Below are positions 32,061-39,961 of a stretch of 64,000 nucleotides of DNA, one piece after another. The notes beneath the pieces were generated by a model. It had not been told where the DNA came from. It did no database searches and worked only from the letters and a program-made list of their open reading frames with translations. Source of the DNA: PNKC01 sp038323265 (GTDB taxonomy: Bacteria > Chloroflexota > Dehalococcoidia > Tepidiformales > Tepidiformaceae); assembly GCA_038323265.1 (NCBI GenBank), contig JBBQGT010000001.1, positions 1-64,000 on the forward strand, read 5' to 3'. Every line of letters begins with the position of its first letter. Position 1 is the first letter of the stretch. Both the position numbers and the translations under genes were made by a program.

Positions 32061-33218
32061 TCAGCCCCTTGGCAGGCCGAGGCCGCGGGTGGCGATGACG
32101 TTGCGCTGGATTTCGGAGGTGCCGCCGGCGATGGTGGCTGAGACGTTGGCAAGGTAGTCGCGGGTGTAGCGGCCGTGGCGGACGGCGCCGGGACCTTCTT
32201 GCACCTGGCCCTCGAGGCCGAGCGCTTTGATAGCGGCCACGCTGGCGTTCTGGCGCAACTCAGAGCTGAGCAGCTTGGCGGCCGACGCTTCTTTGTTCGG
32301 CACACGGCCAACCTCCTGCATTGAGGCTATCGAGTAGGAAAGCATCGAACCGACGAGCACGGTGGTGTAGAGGTCGGCGAGGTTGTGGCGGGTCTGCAGA
32401 CTGCGGTTGGGCCGTTCGCGGACGACGGCCGCAAGGTCATCGAGGAAGCGGCGGGTGCCAGCAAAGACGGCGATGCTCGAGCGTTCGAAATCGAGCGTGG
32501 CGGCAGCGTGGTACCAACCGCGGTTCTCTTCGCCCACCATGTTCTCCTTCGGGACGCGCACGTTATCGAAAAAGACCTCGTTGAAGCTGTGGCTGCCGGC
32601 CATGTTGACCAATGGACGGACGGTCACGCCGGGGGCCTTCATATCGAGGATGAAGGTGCTGATGCCTTTGTGCTTCGGCGCGTTGGGGTCCGTGCGAGCG
32701 ACAAGCCAGCCGAAGTCTGCGCGATGGCCATCGGAGGTCCAGATCTTCTGGCCGGAGACGAGGTAGTCATCGCCATCGCGGACGGCGCGGGTCTGGAGCG
32801 AGGCGAGGTCCGAGCCTGCGCCCGGTTCGCTGAAGAGCTGACAGTAGTAGCCGGTGCCGCTGGTGATGGAGCTGAGGTGTTTCTTCTTCTGTTCGTCCGT
32901 GCCGTAGGGGATGAGGATAGGGCCGACGTAGAAGACGCCGCGGCGGTGGGCGCCTATAGGCGCGCGGTTGTAGGACATCTCTTCGTTGAAGATGACCTGC
33001 TGCATGGCGGTGCCGCCGAGCCCGCCGTACTCTTTTGGCCAGGGGAGGGCGACCCAGCGGCGTTCGGCGAGCTTGAGGGAGAATTCCGGCGACCAGCCCA
33101 TTTCGCCGCGCAAACGGTCGTCCACCGGGCCTTCCGGTTCGGGCGGGAGGTTCACCTTAAGGAAGTCCTGGACTTCCTTTCGGAACGATTCTTGTTCGGG
33201 CGTGAAGCGGAATTGCAA
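32061..33218 (-). CDS. Acyl-CoA dehydrogenase (FadE-type)
   Basis: A 385-residue FAD enzyme of beta-oxidation. Key features are FRFTPEQESFRKEVQDFL, the FAD-binding LFSEPGAGSDLASLQTRAVR, KIWTSDGHRADFGWLVAR in the beta domain, and GTSEIQRNVIATRGLGLPRG at the C-terminus. The last block resembles the branched, steroid or long-chain-type FadE subunits rather than classical FadE5. Start TTG 33218 has GGGGGTG upstream and TATGAT further up (33246-33251) as a possible -10. It stands alone between a gap and rsfS. Together with the two other dehydrogenases it indicates fatty-acid-based metabolism. Confidence 0.92.
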   Translation of the reverse strand: MQFRFTPEQESFRKEVQDFLKVNLPPEPEGPVDDRLRGEMGWSPEFSLKLAERRWVALPWPKEYGGLGGTAMQQVIFNEEMSYNRAPIGAHRRGVFYVGPILIPYGTDEQKKKHLSSITSGTGYYCQLFSEPGAGSDLASLQTRAVRDGDDYLVSGQKIWTSDGHRADFGWLVARTDPNAPKHKGISTFILDMKAPGVTVRPLVNMAGSHSFNEVFFDNVRVPKENMVGEENRGWYHAAATLDFERSSIAVFAGTRRFLDDLAAVVRERPNRSLQTRHNLADLYTTVLVGSMLSYSIASMQEVGRVPNKEASAAKLLSSELRQNASVAAIKALGLEGQVQEGPGAVRHGRYTRDYLANVSATIAGGTSEIQRNVIATRGLGLPRG

Positions 33219-33326
33219 GGGGCACCCCCGGTTGGTAGTGCCCGCATCATAGCCTCGCTACGGCGACGGAGTGCGGCTCGCTGCGGCGAGGAGTGCTGAG
33301 GCCAGGCTATCGCCCGTGCCTATCGT

Positions 33327-33674
33327 CTAATTGGCGAAGCGGACTACCGGGCTCGTGCGGCCCCAGAGTTCTTCGAGGCGGTAGTAGGCGCGCTGGTCAG
33401 GCGAAAAGATATGGACGATGAGGGCGCCGAAATCGAGCAGCACCCAGCCGCTGTTTGGCGAGCCTTCGCGGTGGCGGATGTCGTGGCCTTCCGGTTTGAG
33501 CGCTTCTTCGAGGTAATCGGCAAGGGCGTTGAATTGCAACGGCGACTGCGCGGTGGCGACAACGAAGTAGTCCGTGAAGGAGGCGGTGCGGGAGATATCG
33601 AGGAGGGCGATGTCGAGCGCCTGGTGGTCAGAGAGGACATCGACGGCCCGTTGGGCGAGGGTTTCGGAATCCAG
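33327..33674 (-). CDS. rsfS: Ribosomal silencing factor RsfS
   Basis: The RsfS/Iojap protein: binds ribosomal protein L14 and blocks subunit joining in slow growth. The family core LDIALLDISRTASFTDYFVV, then ATAQSPLQFNALADYLEEAL, and finally the VLLDFGALIVHIFSPDQRAYYRLEELWG block are all present. The start is a problem: no ATG, GTG or TTG lies near the family N-terminus. CTG 33674 has GGAG at 8-base spacing and gives 115 residues, the usual size. ATG 33821 would give 164 residues but would place the start 10 bases from the divergent mnmA start and encode that promoter. A TACCAT element at 33730-33735 suits the CTG start. Confidence 0.85.
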   Translation of the reverse strand: MDSETLAQRAVDVLSDHQALDIALLDISRTASFTDYFVVATAQSPLQFNALADYLEEALKPEGHDIRHREGSPNSGWVLLDFGALIVHIFSPDQRAYYRLEELWGRTSPVVRFAN

Positions 33675-33790
33675 GAAGGGTGCTCCAGTGCCCGTGCTGC
33701 CGGGCCTATGAGGAATTGGCGTTAGGACGATGGTAGCACAAGGCAGGGAGGGGCCAGCGTTCGCGCGCTTTCCCAGTGATGCGCGTCGGC

Positions 33791-33796
33791 TACACT
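33791..33796 (+). promoter_or_regulatory. -10-like TACACT of mnmA
   Basis: GCTACACT octamer 36 bases before GTG 33832. This gives a leader of about 30 bases that carries the GGAG ribosome site. Confidence 0.4.
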
Positions 33797-33831
33797 CGAA
33801 TGGTTGCGGATCTGCCGCCATTGGAGTCTGA

Positions 33832-34977
33832 GTGCCCGAAGCCCCTGCTCGCGTTGTTGTCGGGATGTCCGGCGGAGTCGATAGCTCCGTCGCGGCGGCG
33901 CTGTTGGTGGAGCAGGGGTACGAAGTAATCGGGGTCACGATGCGCCTTTGGACAGAAGAGCGGCCCGAGGAACTGAGCGGGCATCAGCAGTGCTGCAGCG
34001 TGGAGGACGTGGACGATGCGCGACGCGTGGCCGGGCAGCTGGGCATCCGCCACTACGTGATGAACTTCGAAGAGGAGTTCAAGGCGAAGGTGGTGGATAA
34101 CTTCGTGGCCGAATACGCAGCGGGGCGGACGCCCAATCCATGCGTGCGCTGCAACGAGCACATCAAATACCGGGCGTTGCTGGACCGGCTGCCCACGTTC
34201 GAAGCGCAGTACGTAGCGACGGGGCACTATGCGCGCGTTATGCAGGATTCCACCGATTCACGATTCACGATTGGCGATTCGCGATTCCCCGCCGCCGCAC
34301 CCGATTCACAACTCACACGGCTTTATCGAGCCGTGGACCTTTCGAAGGACCAGTCGTACGTATTGTACATGCTTCAGCAGGAGCAGCTTTCGCGGCTGAT
34401 TTTGCCCATCGGCGGCTTGACGAAGGTTGAGGTCCGCGAGCATGCGCGGCGGCTGGGGCTGGATGTGGCGGAGAAGCCAGACAGCGTGGAGATCTGCTTT
34501 GTGCCGGGGAACGACTACCGCGCGTTCGTGGAGCAGCGGACAGAGTTGGCGCCCGGGGAGATGCGCGACACAGAGGGCGAGCTTGTGGCCGAGCATCGCG
34601 GGGTGGCCGCGTACACGGTTGGGCAGCGCAAGGGGCTGGGCATCGCGGTCGGCGAGCCGCGCTACGTGACGGGCATCGATGCCGCGCGGAACATCGTGAC
34701 GATCGGCCCCGAAGAAGACCTGTTTGCGGATACCGCAGAGGTGGGTGAAGTGCGCTGGACAGCGGGTGCTGCGCCCGCGATGGGGACGGTGTTGGAAGCG
34801 AAGGCTCGCTACAAGGCGGAGCCAGCGGCGGCCACGCTGCTGGCCTCGGACGGCGAAGTGGCGACTGTGCGGTTCGCTAGGCGGCAACGGGCGCTCACTC
34901 CCGGGCAGGCGATCGCGTTCTATTCCGGTGAAGAGTGCCTGGGCGGAGGGACGATCGAGCGGGCGAGGCGGGCGTAA
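33832..34977 (+). CDS. mnmA: tRNA-specific 2-thiouridylase MnmA
   Basis: A 381-residue enzyme that thiolates U34 of Lys, Glu and Gln tRNAs using ATP and a sulphur carrier. VVGMSGGVDSSVAAALLVEQ is the ATP pyrophosphatase loop; the catalytic cysteines occur as NPCVRCNEHIKY and VEICFVPGNDYRAF; YATGHYAR and SKDQSYVLYML are family signatures. GTG 33832 has GGAG six bases upstream. An insertion of about 22 residues (DSTDSRFTIGDSRFPAAAPD) follows YATGHYARVMQ and is encoded by a heptanucleotide tandem repeat; most MnmA proteins have only a short loop there. The frame remains open. Confidence 0.93.
   Translation: MPEAPARVVVGMSGGVDSSVAAALLVEQGYEVIGVTMRLWTEERPEELSGHQQCCSVEDVDDARRVAGQLGIRHYVMNFEEEFKAKVVDNFVAEYAAGRTPNPCVRCNEHIKYRALLDRLPTFEAQYVATGHYARVMQDSTDSRFTIGDSRFPAAAPDSQLTRLYRAVDLSKDQSYVLYMLQQEQLSRLILPIGGLTKVEVREHARRLGLDVAEKPDSVEICFVPGNDYRAFVEQRTELAPGEMRDTEGELVAEHRGVAAYTVGQRKGLGIAVGEPRYVTGIDAARNIVTIGPEEDLFADTAEVGEVRWTAGAAPAMGTVLEAKARYKAEPAAATLLASDGEVATVRFARRQRALTPGQAIAFYSGEECLGGGTIERARRA
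34255..34289 (+). repeat. Heptamer tandem repeat inside mnmA
   Basis: Five consecutive 7-base units of the type GATTCNC (one reads GATTGGC), with further GATTC copies at 34246 and 34303. Three units give exactly seven codons, so the frame of mnmA survives and the protein shows the repeated residues DSRF. Confidence 0.85.
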
Positions 34978-34980
34978 GGG

Positions 34981-35919
34981 TCAGGCCGGCGCTCGCTGCC
35001 ACGGCTCGTAGAGGAAGTGCTGAGCGGCTGAGGCGGCGGTAAGTCCCTCGTGGGCGGCAGTTGCTACCTGGTGAGAATGAATGCGCGTCACGTCGCCGGC
35101 GGCGAAGACTCCCGGCACGTTCGTCTGCTGGTCCGCATCGACAGTAATGAAGCCATCCGTAGAGGTCTTCACGCCAAGTGACTTCGGCAGGTCGCTATTT
35201 GGGACGCTGCCCTGGAGGCTGAAGAGGAAGTCGGCAGGCAGGCAGGAGCCATCGCTCAGCTCGACGGCGATAAGCACTCCAGCGTTGCCAACGACGCCCG
35301 CCATGCGCTTGCGCAGGAGGGTGATGCCATGTCCCTTCAGCCGCGTTTGGAGGGCGGTACTCACCTCGCAGGCGAGCTCGTTCGTGAGCATCACAACGTT
35401 GGGCGTGAACTGGAGGAACTGCAAGGCGGTGACGGCCGCTTCATCGTCGTTGCCGAGGATTACGAGGCGCTTGCCACGAGTGCTGTAGCCGTCGCAGACG
35501 ATGCACCAGAAAATCGAACGGCCAACGTACGATTCCCAGTCTTTGAACTCGGGGAAGTGATCCTGCACGCCGGTGGCGAAGACAGCACAACGAGCATGGA
35601 TTACGGTGCCGGAATCCGAAACCGCCCTAAAGCGTTTCCCGGCCGCCTCGACGCTGCAGACGCCTTCGTCGATGAAGGCGACCGGATAGCGCTGAACCTG
35701 GGCCCGTGAGATATCGCGGAACTCACGAGCCGCGATGCCGCCGGGAAAACCCAGGTAGTTGTGCGTGACTTGCTGGAAGGTCGATCTGCCTTGTCCACTG
35801 TCGAACACCACAACCTGGCGGTTCGAGCGGGCGAGTTGAAGCGCCGCGCTCAGGCCGGCTGGGCCACCGCCAACGATGAAGGCGTCGTAGGTTGGTTCGT
35901 TGCCTGAGGGCTTCGCCAT
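34981..35919 (-). CDS. Thioredoxin-reductase-like FAD/NAD(P) oxidoreductase
   Basis: A 312-residue flavoprotein with the two-dinucleotide-domain fold. FIVGGGPAGLSAALQLA is the FAD site, CIVCDG (Cys139, Cys142) is the redox-active pair in the position of CATC in TrxB, LVILGNDDEAAVTALQFLQF is the NADPH site, and VPGVFAAGDVTRIHSHQVATA is the C-terminal FAD signature. The altered redox motif and NADPH motif (GNDDEAA for GGGDSA) suggest a special partner rather than thioredoxin itself. It lies 34 bases downstream of the catalase, in the same operon, so it probably belongs to an oxidative-stress unit. Confidence 0.9.
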   Translation of the reverse strand: MAKPSGNEPTYDAFIVGGGPAGLSAALQLARSNRQVVVFDSGQGRSTFQQVTHNYLGFPGGIAAREFRDISRAQVQRYPVAFIDEGVCSVEAAGKRFRAVSDSGTVIHARCAVFATGVQDHFPEFKDWESYVGRSIFWCIVCDGYSTRGKRLVILGNDDEAAVTALQFLQFTPNVVMLTNELACEVSTALQTRLKGHGITLLRKRMAGVVGNAGVLIAVELSDGSCLPADFLFSLQGSVPNSDLPKSLGVKTSTDGFITVDADQQTNVPGVFAAGDVTRIHSHQVATAAHEGLTAASAAQHFLYEPWQRAPA

Positions 35920-35953
35920 GGTCACTTTGCCTCGCGCAGCTGCGGGGAGTGGG

Positions 35954-38128
35954 TCATGGTTTGGCCGAGCCACCCATCTGCTGGGTTGCATCGCGGCTCC
36001 AGAAGCGATGCTTGGCTATGGCTGCAGCGAATTCTTCGGCGAAGGAGGCGTCGCCCCTGGCGGCGAGCACGACGCCCGCCATCGGGTCACCGCCCGCAGA
36101 CGCCGGTTGCGAACCGACGGCAAGATCCACTGCGACCCGCACGAGGTCGGCGCCCTCTGCGCTGCCGCCGATCGGCTTGTAGTGTGCGTGAGCTTCGCGC
36201 AGGAATTGGATGGCCGCCGCGCCGGACTGCAGGGCGGCGATACTCTGCTTGCCACCCGGGATGTACACCGCATCGAAAAGCACTGAGCCCACGGTGGCGA
36301 AGGTCTTGGTGGCCTCGGCGCTGCCGGTGCCCACGCCTTTAACGGGACCAAGAGCAGCCGAAACCACGAGCGGCGTGGCGCCGCCCGCGAGGAGGACGGC
36401 CTTTACGGCTTCGAATTCTGCCGTGGCGAACCCATCGGCTACGAGCACCGCCACCTGCCTGCCCTTGATCGAGTCCTTCGGGCCGTTCTCCATGCTCAAG
36501 GCTGCGGAGGCGGTTAGTCCTTGGTCGCGGGGCTCGGCTGCGCCGCGCGCTGGTCTTCGCGCAACTTTCGGCACGCCAACGGCGGAGGCTACGGCAGCGG
36601 CCAGTTCGAGATCGATGTTCGCGAGGATTTCGTTCACCACGCGCTCGCGGATCTCGGGCCGCACCACCTTGGCCAATTCAAAGCGCAAGGCGTTCGTCAG
36701 GTGCTGCTGCTCGACGAGGGAGAGGCTGTGAAAGAACAGGCTCGCCTGACTGAAGAAATCGCGAAAAGCCTCGGTGCGGACGCGCGCTTTGGGGCCCTCG
36801 ACCATTTCGGGGACGTGCACATAGCCGTCTTCCCCCGTGGCGAGCACGGGGCAGCCACCGCCAATCGAGTTCGGATGGTAGTTCGCCTTGCCCACGTTGA
36901 ACGTGTCTCGATGATACCCGTCCTGCTGGTGATTGTGGACCGGCGCGAGCGGCCGGTTGATCGGGATCTCGTGGAAGTTCGGTCCGCCCAGCCGGGTCAA
37001 CTGGGTGTCGAGGTACGAAAAGAGTCGTGCCTGGAGCAACGGATCGTTCGTGACATCGATCCCCGGCACTAGGTTGCCGATGTGGAAGGCGACCTGCTCA
37101 GTTTCCGCGAAGAAATTGTCGGGGTTGCGGTTGAGGGTCATCTTGCCGACGCGTTCGACCGGCACAAGTTCTTCAGGGACGAGTTTCGTGGCGTCAAGGA
37201 TGTCGAAGGGAAACGCGTCGGCCTGTTCCTGGTCGAAGATTTGCAGGCCGAGTTCGTACTCTGGGAAGGCACCGGCTTCGATGGATTCCCACATGGTGCG
37301 GCGGTGAAAGTCGGAGTCCAGGCCTGCGAGCTTTTGGGCCTCGTCCCAGACGAGTGAGTGCGTGCCGGCGAGCGGCTTCCAGTGGAATTTCACGAACCGC
37401 GCTTTCCCTTCGGCCGTTACCAGCCGGAAGGTGTGTACGCCGAAGCCTTCCATGGTGGCGAAGCTCCGCGGGATGCCGCGGTCGGACATCAGCCACATCA
37501 GATGGTGGGCAGTTTCTGGAGCGAGCGAAACGAAGTCATAGAAGGTGTCGTGGGCTGACGCGGCCTGGGGCATTTCCGAGTCTGCTTCGGGCTTCACGGC
37601 ATGCACGAGATCCGGAAATTTGATGCCGTCCTGGATGAAGAAGACCGGCATATTGTTGCCAACGAGGTCGAAGTTCCCGGCCGAGGTGTAGAACTTCGTG
37701 GCCCACCCGCGGACGTCTCGAACCGTATCGGCCGAGCCGCGCGATCCGACGACCGTCGAGAACCGCACGAAAACCGGCGTCTGTACTTCCGGATCCTGAA
37801 GAAATGCCGCGGCGGTGTACTCCGCCAGCGGCCGGTAGACCTGGAAGAAGCCATGCGCGCCGCTCCCGCGAGCGTGGACCACGCGTTCTGGAATGCGTTC
37901 GTGGTCGAAGCGGGTGATCTTCTCGCGCAGGTGGAAGTCTTCGAGGAGTGATGGACCCCGCTGGCCCGCGCGCAGGGAATCGTCCGTCTGTGGGATGCGG
38001 ACGCCCTGGTCGGTGGTCAGCACGCTGTCCTCAGGGTGGCTGCGGAAAGGCTCGAGAGCGGCCAGCTTCTCGTTCGCAGGCTGGCTTGAGCCAGCAGGGG
38101 CTTTTGCTTTAGCGGGACGGTCGGGCAT
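35954..38128 (-). CDS. katE: Large-subunit catalase (HPII/KatE type)
   Basis: A 724-residue clade 2 haem catalase. The catalase core has the distal His in ERVVHARGSGAHGFFQVYRP, RFSTVVGSRGSADTVRD, and the haem-ligand Tyr in RLFSYLDTQ. The C-terminal about 130 residues form the flavodoxin/DJ-1-like domain of HPII (KGRQVAVLVADGFATAEFEA through AYKPIGGSAEGADLVR-like sequence), absent from small-subunit catalases. It removes hydrogen peroxide in the cytoplasm. ATG 38128 follows GAGG; TTG 38143 is an alternative. It is followed by the thioredoxin-reductase-like gene in the same operon, a natural antioxidant pairing. Confidence 0.94.
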   Translation of the reverse strand: MPDRPAKAKAPAGSSQPANEKLAALEPFRSHPEDSVLTTDQGVRIPQTDDSLRAGQRGPSLLEDFHLREKITRFDHERIPERVVHARGSGAHGFFQVYRPLAEYTAAAFLQDPEVQTPVFVRFSTVVGSRGSADTVRDVRGWATKFYTSAGNFDLVGNNMPVFFIQDGIKFPDLVHAVKPEADSEMPQAASAHDTFYDFVSLAPETAHHLMWLMSDRGIPRSFATMEGFGVHTFRLVTAEGKARFVKFHWKPLAGTHSLVWDEAQKLAGLDSDFHRRTMWESIEAGAFPEYELGLQIFDQEQADAFPFDILDATKLVPEELVPVERVGKMTLNRNPDNFFAETEQVAFHIGNLVPGIDVTNDPLLQARLFSYLDTQLTRLGGPNFHEIPINRPLAPVHNHQQDGYHRDTFNVGKANYHPNSIGGGCPVLATGEDGYVHVPEMVEGPKARVRTEAFRDFFSQASLFFHSLSLVEQQHLTNALRFELAKVVRPEIRERVVNEILANIDLELAAAVASAVGVPKVARRPARGAAEPRDQGLTASAALSMENGPKDSIKGRQVAVLVADGFATAEFEAVKAVLLAGGATPLVVSAALGPVKGVGTGSAEATKTFATVGSVLFDAVYIPGGKQSIAALQSGAAAIQFLREAHAHYKPIGGSAEGADLVRVAVDLAVGSQPASAGGDPMAGVVLAARGDASFAEEFAAAIAKHRFWSRDATQQMGGSAKP

Positions 38129-38264
38129 CGCGGCTAACCTCAATCAGTGTTGTCGCGGGTCCTCCGCTGGAGAAGCGTAGTAGGGGAGGGACGCGGTCGT
38201 TGTAGCAGGAGCGTCGTCCGCGTTGCAGAGACGTGACAGTCGGAAGAGGGAGAGCCGGGCGGCA

Positions 38265-39050
38265 CTACCAGGCGGTCCAGCCGCCATCGACTACGAGCGT
38301 GTGGCCGGTGATGAAGTCGCTCGCACGGCTGGCGAGGAATATCGCTGCGCCAGCCAGTTCGTGCGGTTGGCCCCAGCGGCCCATCGGCGTCCGTTCGACG
38401 ATGAAATCGTGGCGCTCTTCGTCTTCAAAGAGCGGGCGGGTGAGATCTGTTTCGAAGTAAGTGGGAGCAAGGGCGTTGACCTGGACGTTGGCGGTGGCCC
38501 ATTCAAGGGCAAGGACTTTGGTGAGCTGCTCGATCGCCCCCTTGGAGCTGGCGTAGGCGGCCTGGGACGGCAAGGCAACCTGGCCCATGATGCTTGAGAC
38601 GTTGATCAGCTTGCCGGAGCCTTGAGCGACCATGTGGCGCCCGGCGGCCTTCGCGCAAAGAAAATAGCCGCTCAGGTTCGTTTCGAGGACGGCCTTGAAC
38701 TCGGCAAGAGTGAGGTCCAGCACTGGCTTGCGGATGTTGATGCCGGCGTTGTTGACGAGGATGTCGATGTGGCCGAGGGCGCTCATCGCGTCTGTAAATA
38801 GCGCTTCGCAGGAGGACTCGTTCGTGACATCACAGGTGACGGCGACGGCTCGGCGCCCAAGGGCGGCGATCTCGGGAACCAACGCATCGATTTCCGAACG
38901 GGTGCGGGCTGCGGCGACGATATCGGCGCCAGCGGCGGCCATCGCAAGGGCGATTGTCCTGCCCAGTCCGCGGCCCGCGCCTGTAACCACCGCCACGCGG
39001 CCGGTGAGGTCGAAAAGCTGTGTCCCTAGCAGTTCAGGTGGGCGGTCCAT
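38265..39050 (-). CDS. Short-chain dehydrogenase/reductase
   Basis: A 261-residue classical SDR with TGAGRGLGRTIALAMA (cofactor), NNAGI, YASSKGA catalytic Tyr-Lys pair and Ser in NVSSIMG, ending in GHTLVVDGGWTAW, the pattern of the FabG/gluconate 5-dehydrogenase group. TAGAGT lies 6 bases upstream of ATG 39050, so a leaderless mRNA is likely. There is no link to neighbours; a hydroxyacid, sugar or ketoacyl substrate is possible. Confidence 0.9.
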   Translation of the reverse strand: MDRPPELLGTQLFDLTGRVAVVTGAGRGLGRTIALAMAAAGADIVAAARTRSEIDALVPEIAALGRRAVAVTCDVTNESSCEALFTDAMSALGHIDILVNNAGINIRKPVLDLTLAEFKAVLETNLSGYFLCAKAAGRHMVAQGSGKLINVSSIMGQVALPSQAAYASSKGAIEQLTKVLALEWATANVQVNALAPTYFETDLTRPLFEDEERHDFIVERTPMGRWGQPHELAGAAIFLASRASDFITGHTLVVDGGWTAW

Positions 39051-39056
39051 GCTCGC

Positions 39057-39062
39057 ACTCTA
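39057..39062 (-). promoter_or_regulatory. -10-like TAGAGT of the SDR gene at 39050
   Basis: TAGAGT with 6-base spacing to the ATG, the leaderless layout. Confidence 0.5.
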
Positions 39063-39117
39063 GGGTTATGGCCGGGGTCACACCACTGCCGCCGGCCTGC
39101 ACTGGAACCGGGCAGCT

Positions 39118-39834
39118 CTAGACGCCGAGGGCGGCGCGGAGTTCGTCGAGGTGGGCGATGACGCGATCCGGGATGGCTTTCGGGGTTTCGCCCATTTCCA
39201 GGCGGTCGCGGTGGATCCAGGCGGCGTGGATGCCGGCCGCCTGGGCGCCTGCAATGTCGGCGTAGAGGTTGTCGCCGACGTGCCACGCCTCCTGGGGATC
39301 GACCCCAACCACCTGGAGGGCGTGTTGGAACACTTTGGGCGAGGGTTTGCCGTGGCCGAATTCGCCCTCGATGACCATCACGTCGAAGTGCGATTCGAGG
39401 GCGAACTGGCCGATCTTCCAGCGTTGCATGGTGGCCGGACCGTTGGTGATGAGACCGATCTTCAGGCCGGCGGCGCGCAGGCTGGTGAGCGTTTCGAGGG
39501 AGTCATCGAAGAGCCGCATGCGCGAACTGTTCTCCTCCCAGTAGCGTTGTGAGAGGTGGGGCGCGCGGCCGAGATCGAGGCCATGCTGGGCAAGGGCGAT
39601 GCCGATGACGTGCGTGCGCGCTTCTTCCAGGCGGGTGCGCCATTCGCGTTCGACCGCGGCCTCATCGCTCCAGAAGCGCTGCATCTCGGTGCGAATGGTG
39701 GCGCGGAGCGTAGCGGATTCGCAGCCGAGGGTGGGGGAGAACTCCTCGCAGACGGCCTCCCATGAGGCATCCACTCCGCCGGAGGTGTTGAGCAGGGTGT
39801 CGTCCATGTCAAAGAAGACAGCGCGAGGGAGCAT
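39118..39834 (-). CDS. HAD-superfamily hydrolase (YjjG-like)
   Basis: A 238-residue haloacid-dehalogenase-type phosphatase. Motif I FFDMDDTLLNT (nucleophile Asp), motif II LITNGP, and motif IV HVGDNLYADIAGAQAAGIHA are present; a helical C1 cap (about residues 20-85) lies between I and II. Similarity is to pyrimidine 5'-nucleotidase/YjjG-like enzymes that clear nucleotide monophosphates. TACCCT lies 7 bases before ATG 39834, suggesting a leaderless transcript. The substrate is not determined by sequence. Confidence 0.9.
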   Translation of the reverse strand: MLPRAVFFDMDDTLLNTSGGVDASWEAVCEEFSPTLGCESATLRATIRTEMQRFWSDEAAVEREWRTRLEEARTHVIGIALAQHGLDLGRAPHLSQRYWEENSSRMRLFDDSLETLTSLRAAGLKIGLITNGPATMQRWKIGQFALESHFDVMVIEGEFGHGKPSPKVFQHALQVVGVDPQEAWHVGDNLYADIAGAQAAGIHAAWIHRDRLEMGETPKAIPDRVIAHLDELRAALGV

Positions 39835-39841
39835 GGGTTCT

Positions 39842-39847
39842 AGGGTA
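39842..39847 (-). promoter_or_regulatory. -10-like TACCCT of the HAD gene
   Basis: TACCCT, 7 bases before ATG 39834 on the minus strand. Confidence 0.45.
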
Positions 39848-39948
39848 GCGCGGTTGGGTGTTGGGTGGTGGCTGTGGCCGCCAGATTCTTCGTACCCCAC
39901 GCACTTCCCTTAGTAAGCGCGCAGGGCTGGTCGTAACCGGACGTCGAC

Positions 39949-39954
39949 TATCTT
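39949..39954 (+). promoter_or_regulatory. -10-like TATCTT of the WS/DGAT gene
   Basis: TATCTT, 7 bases before ATG 39962. This favours that ATG over the in-frame TTG 39953 inside the element. Confidence 0.45.
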
Positions 39955-39961
39955 GGAAGGG

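Noticed and set aside
33675..33938. Upstream extension of the RsfS frame
   Set aside because: Would cover the divergent mnmA start and promoter; no similarity to RsfS.
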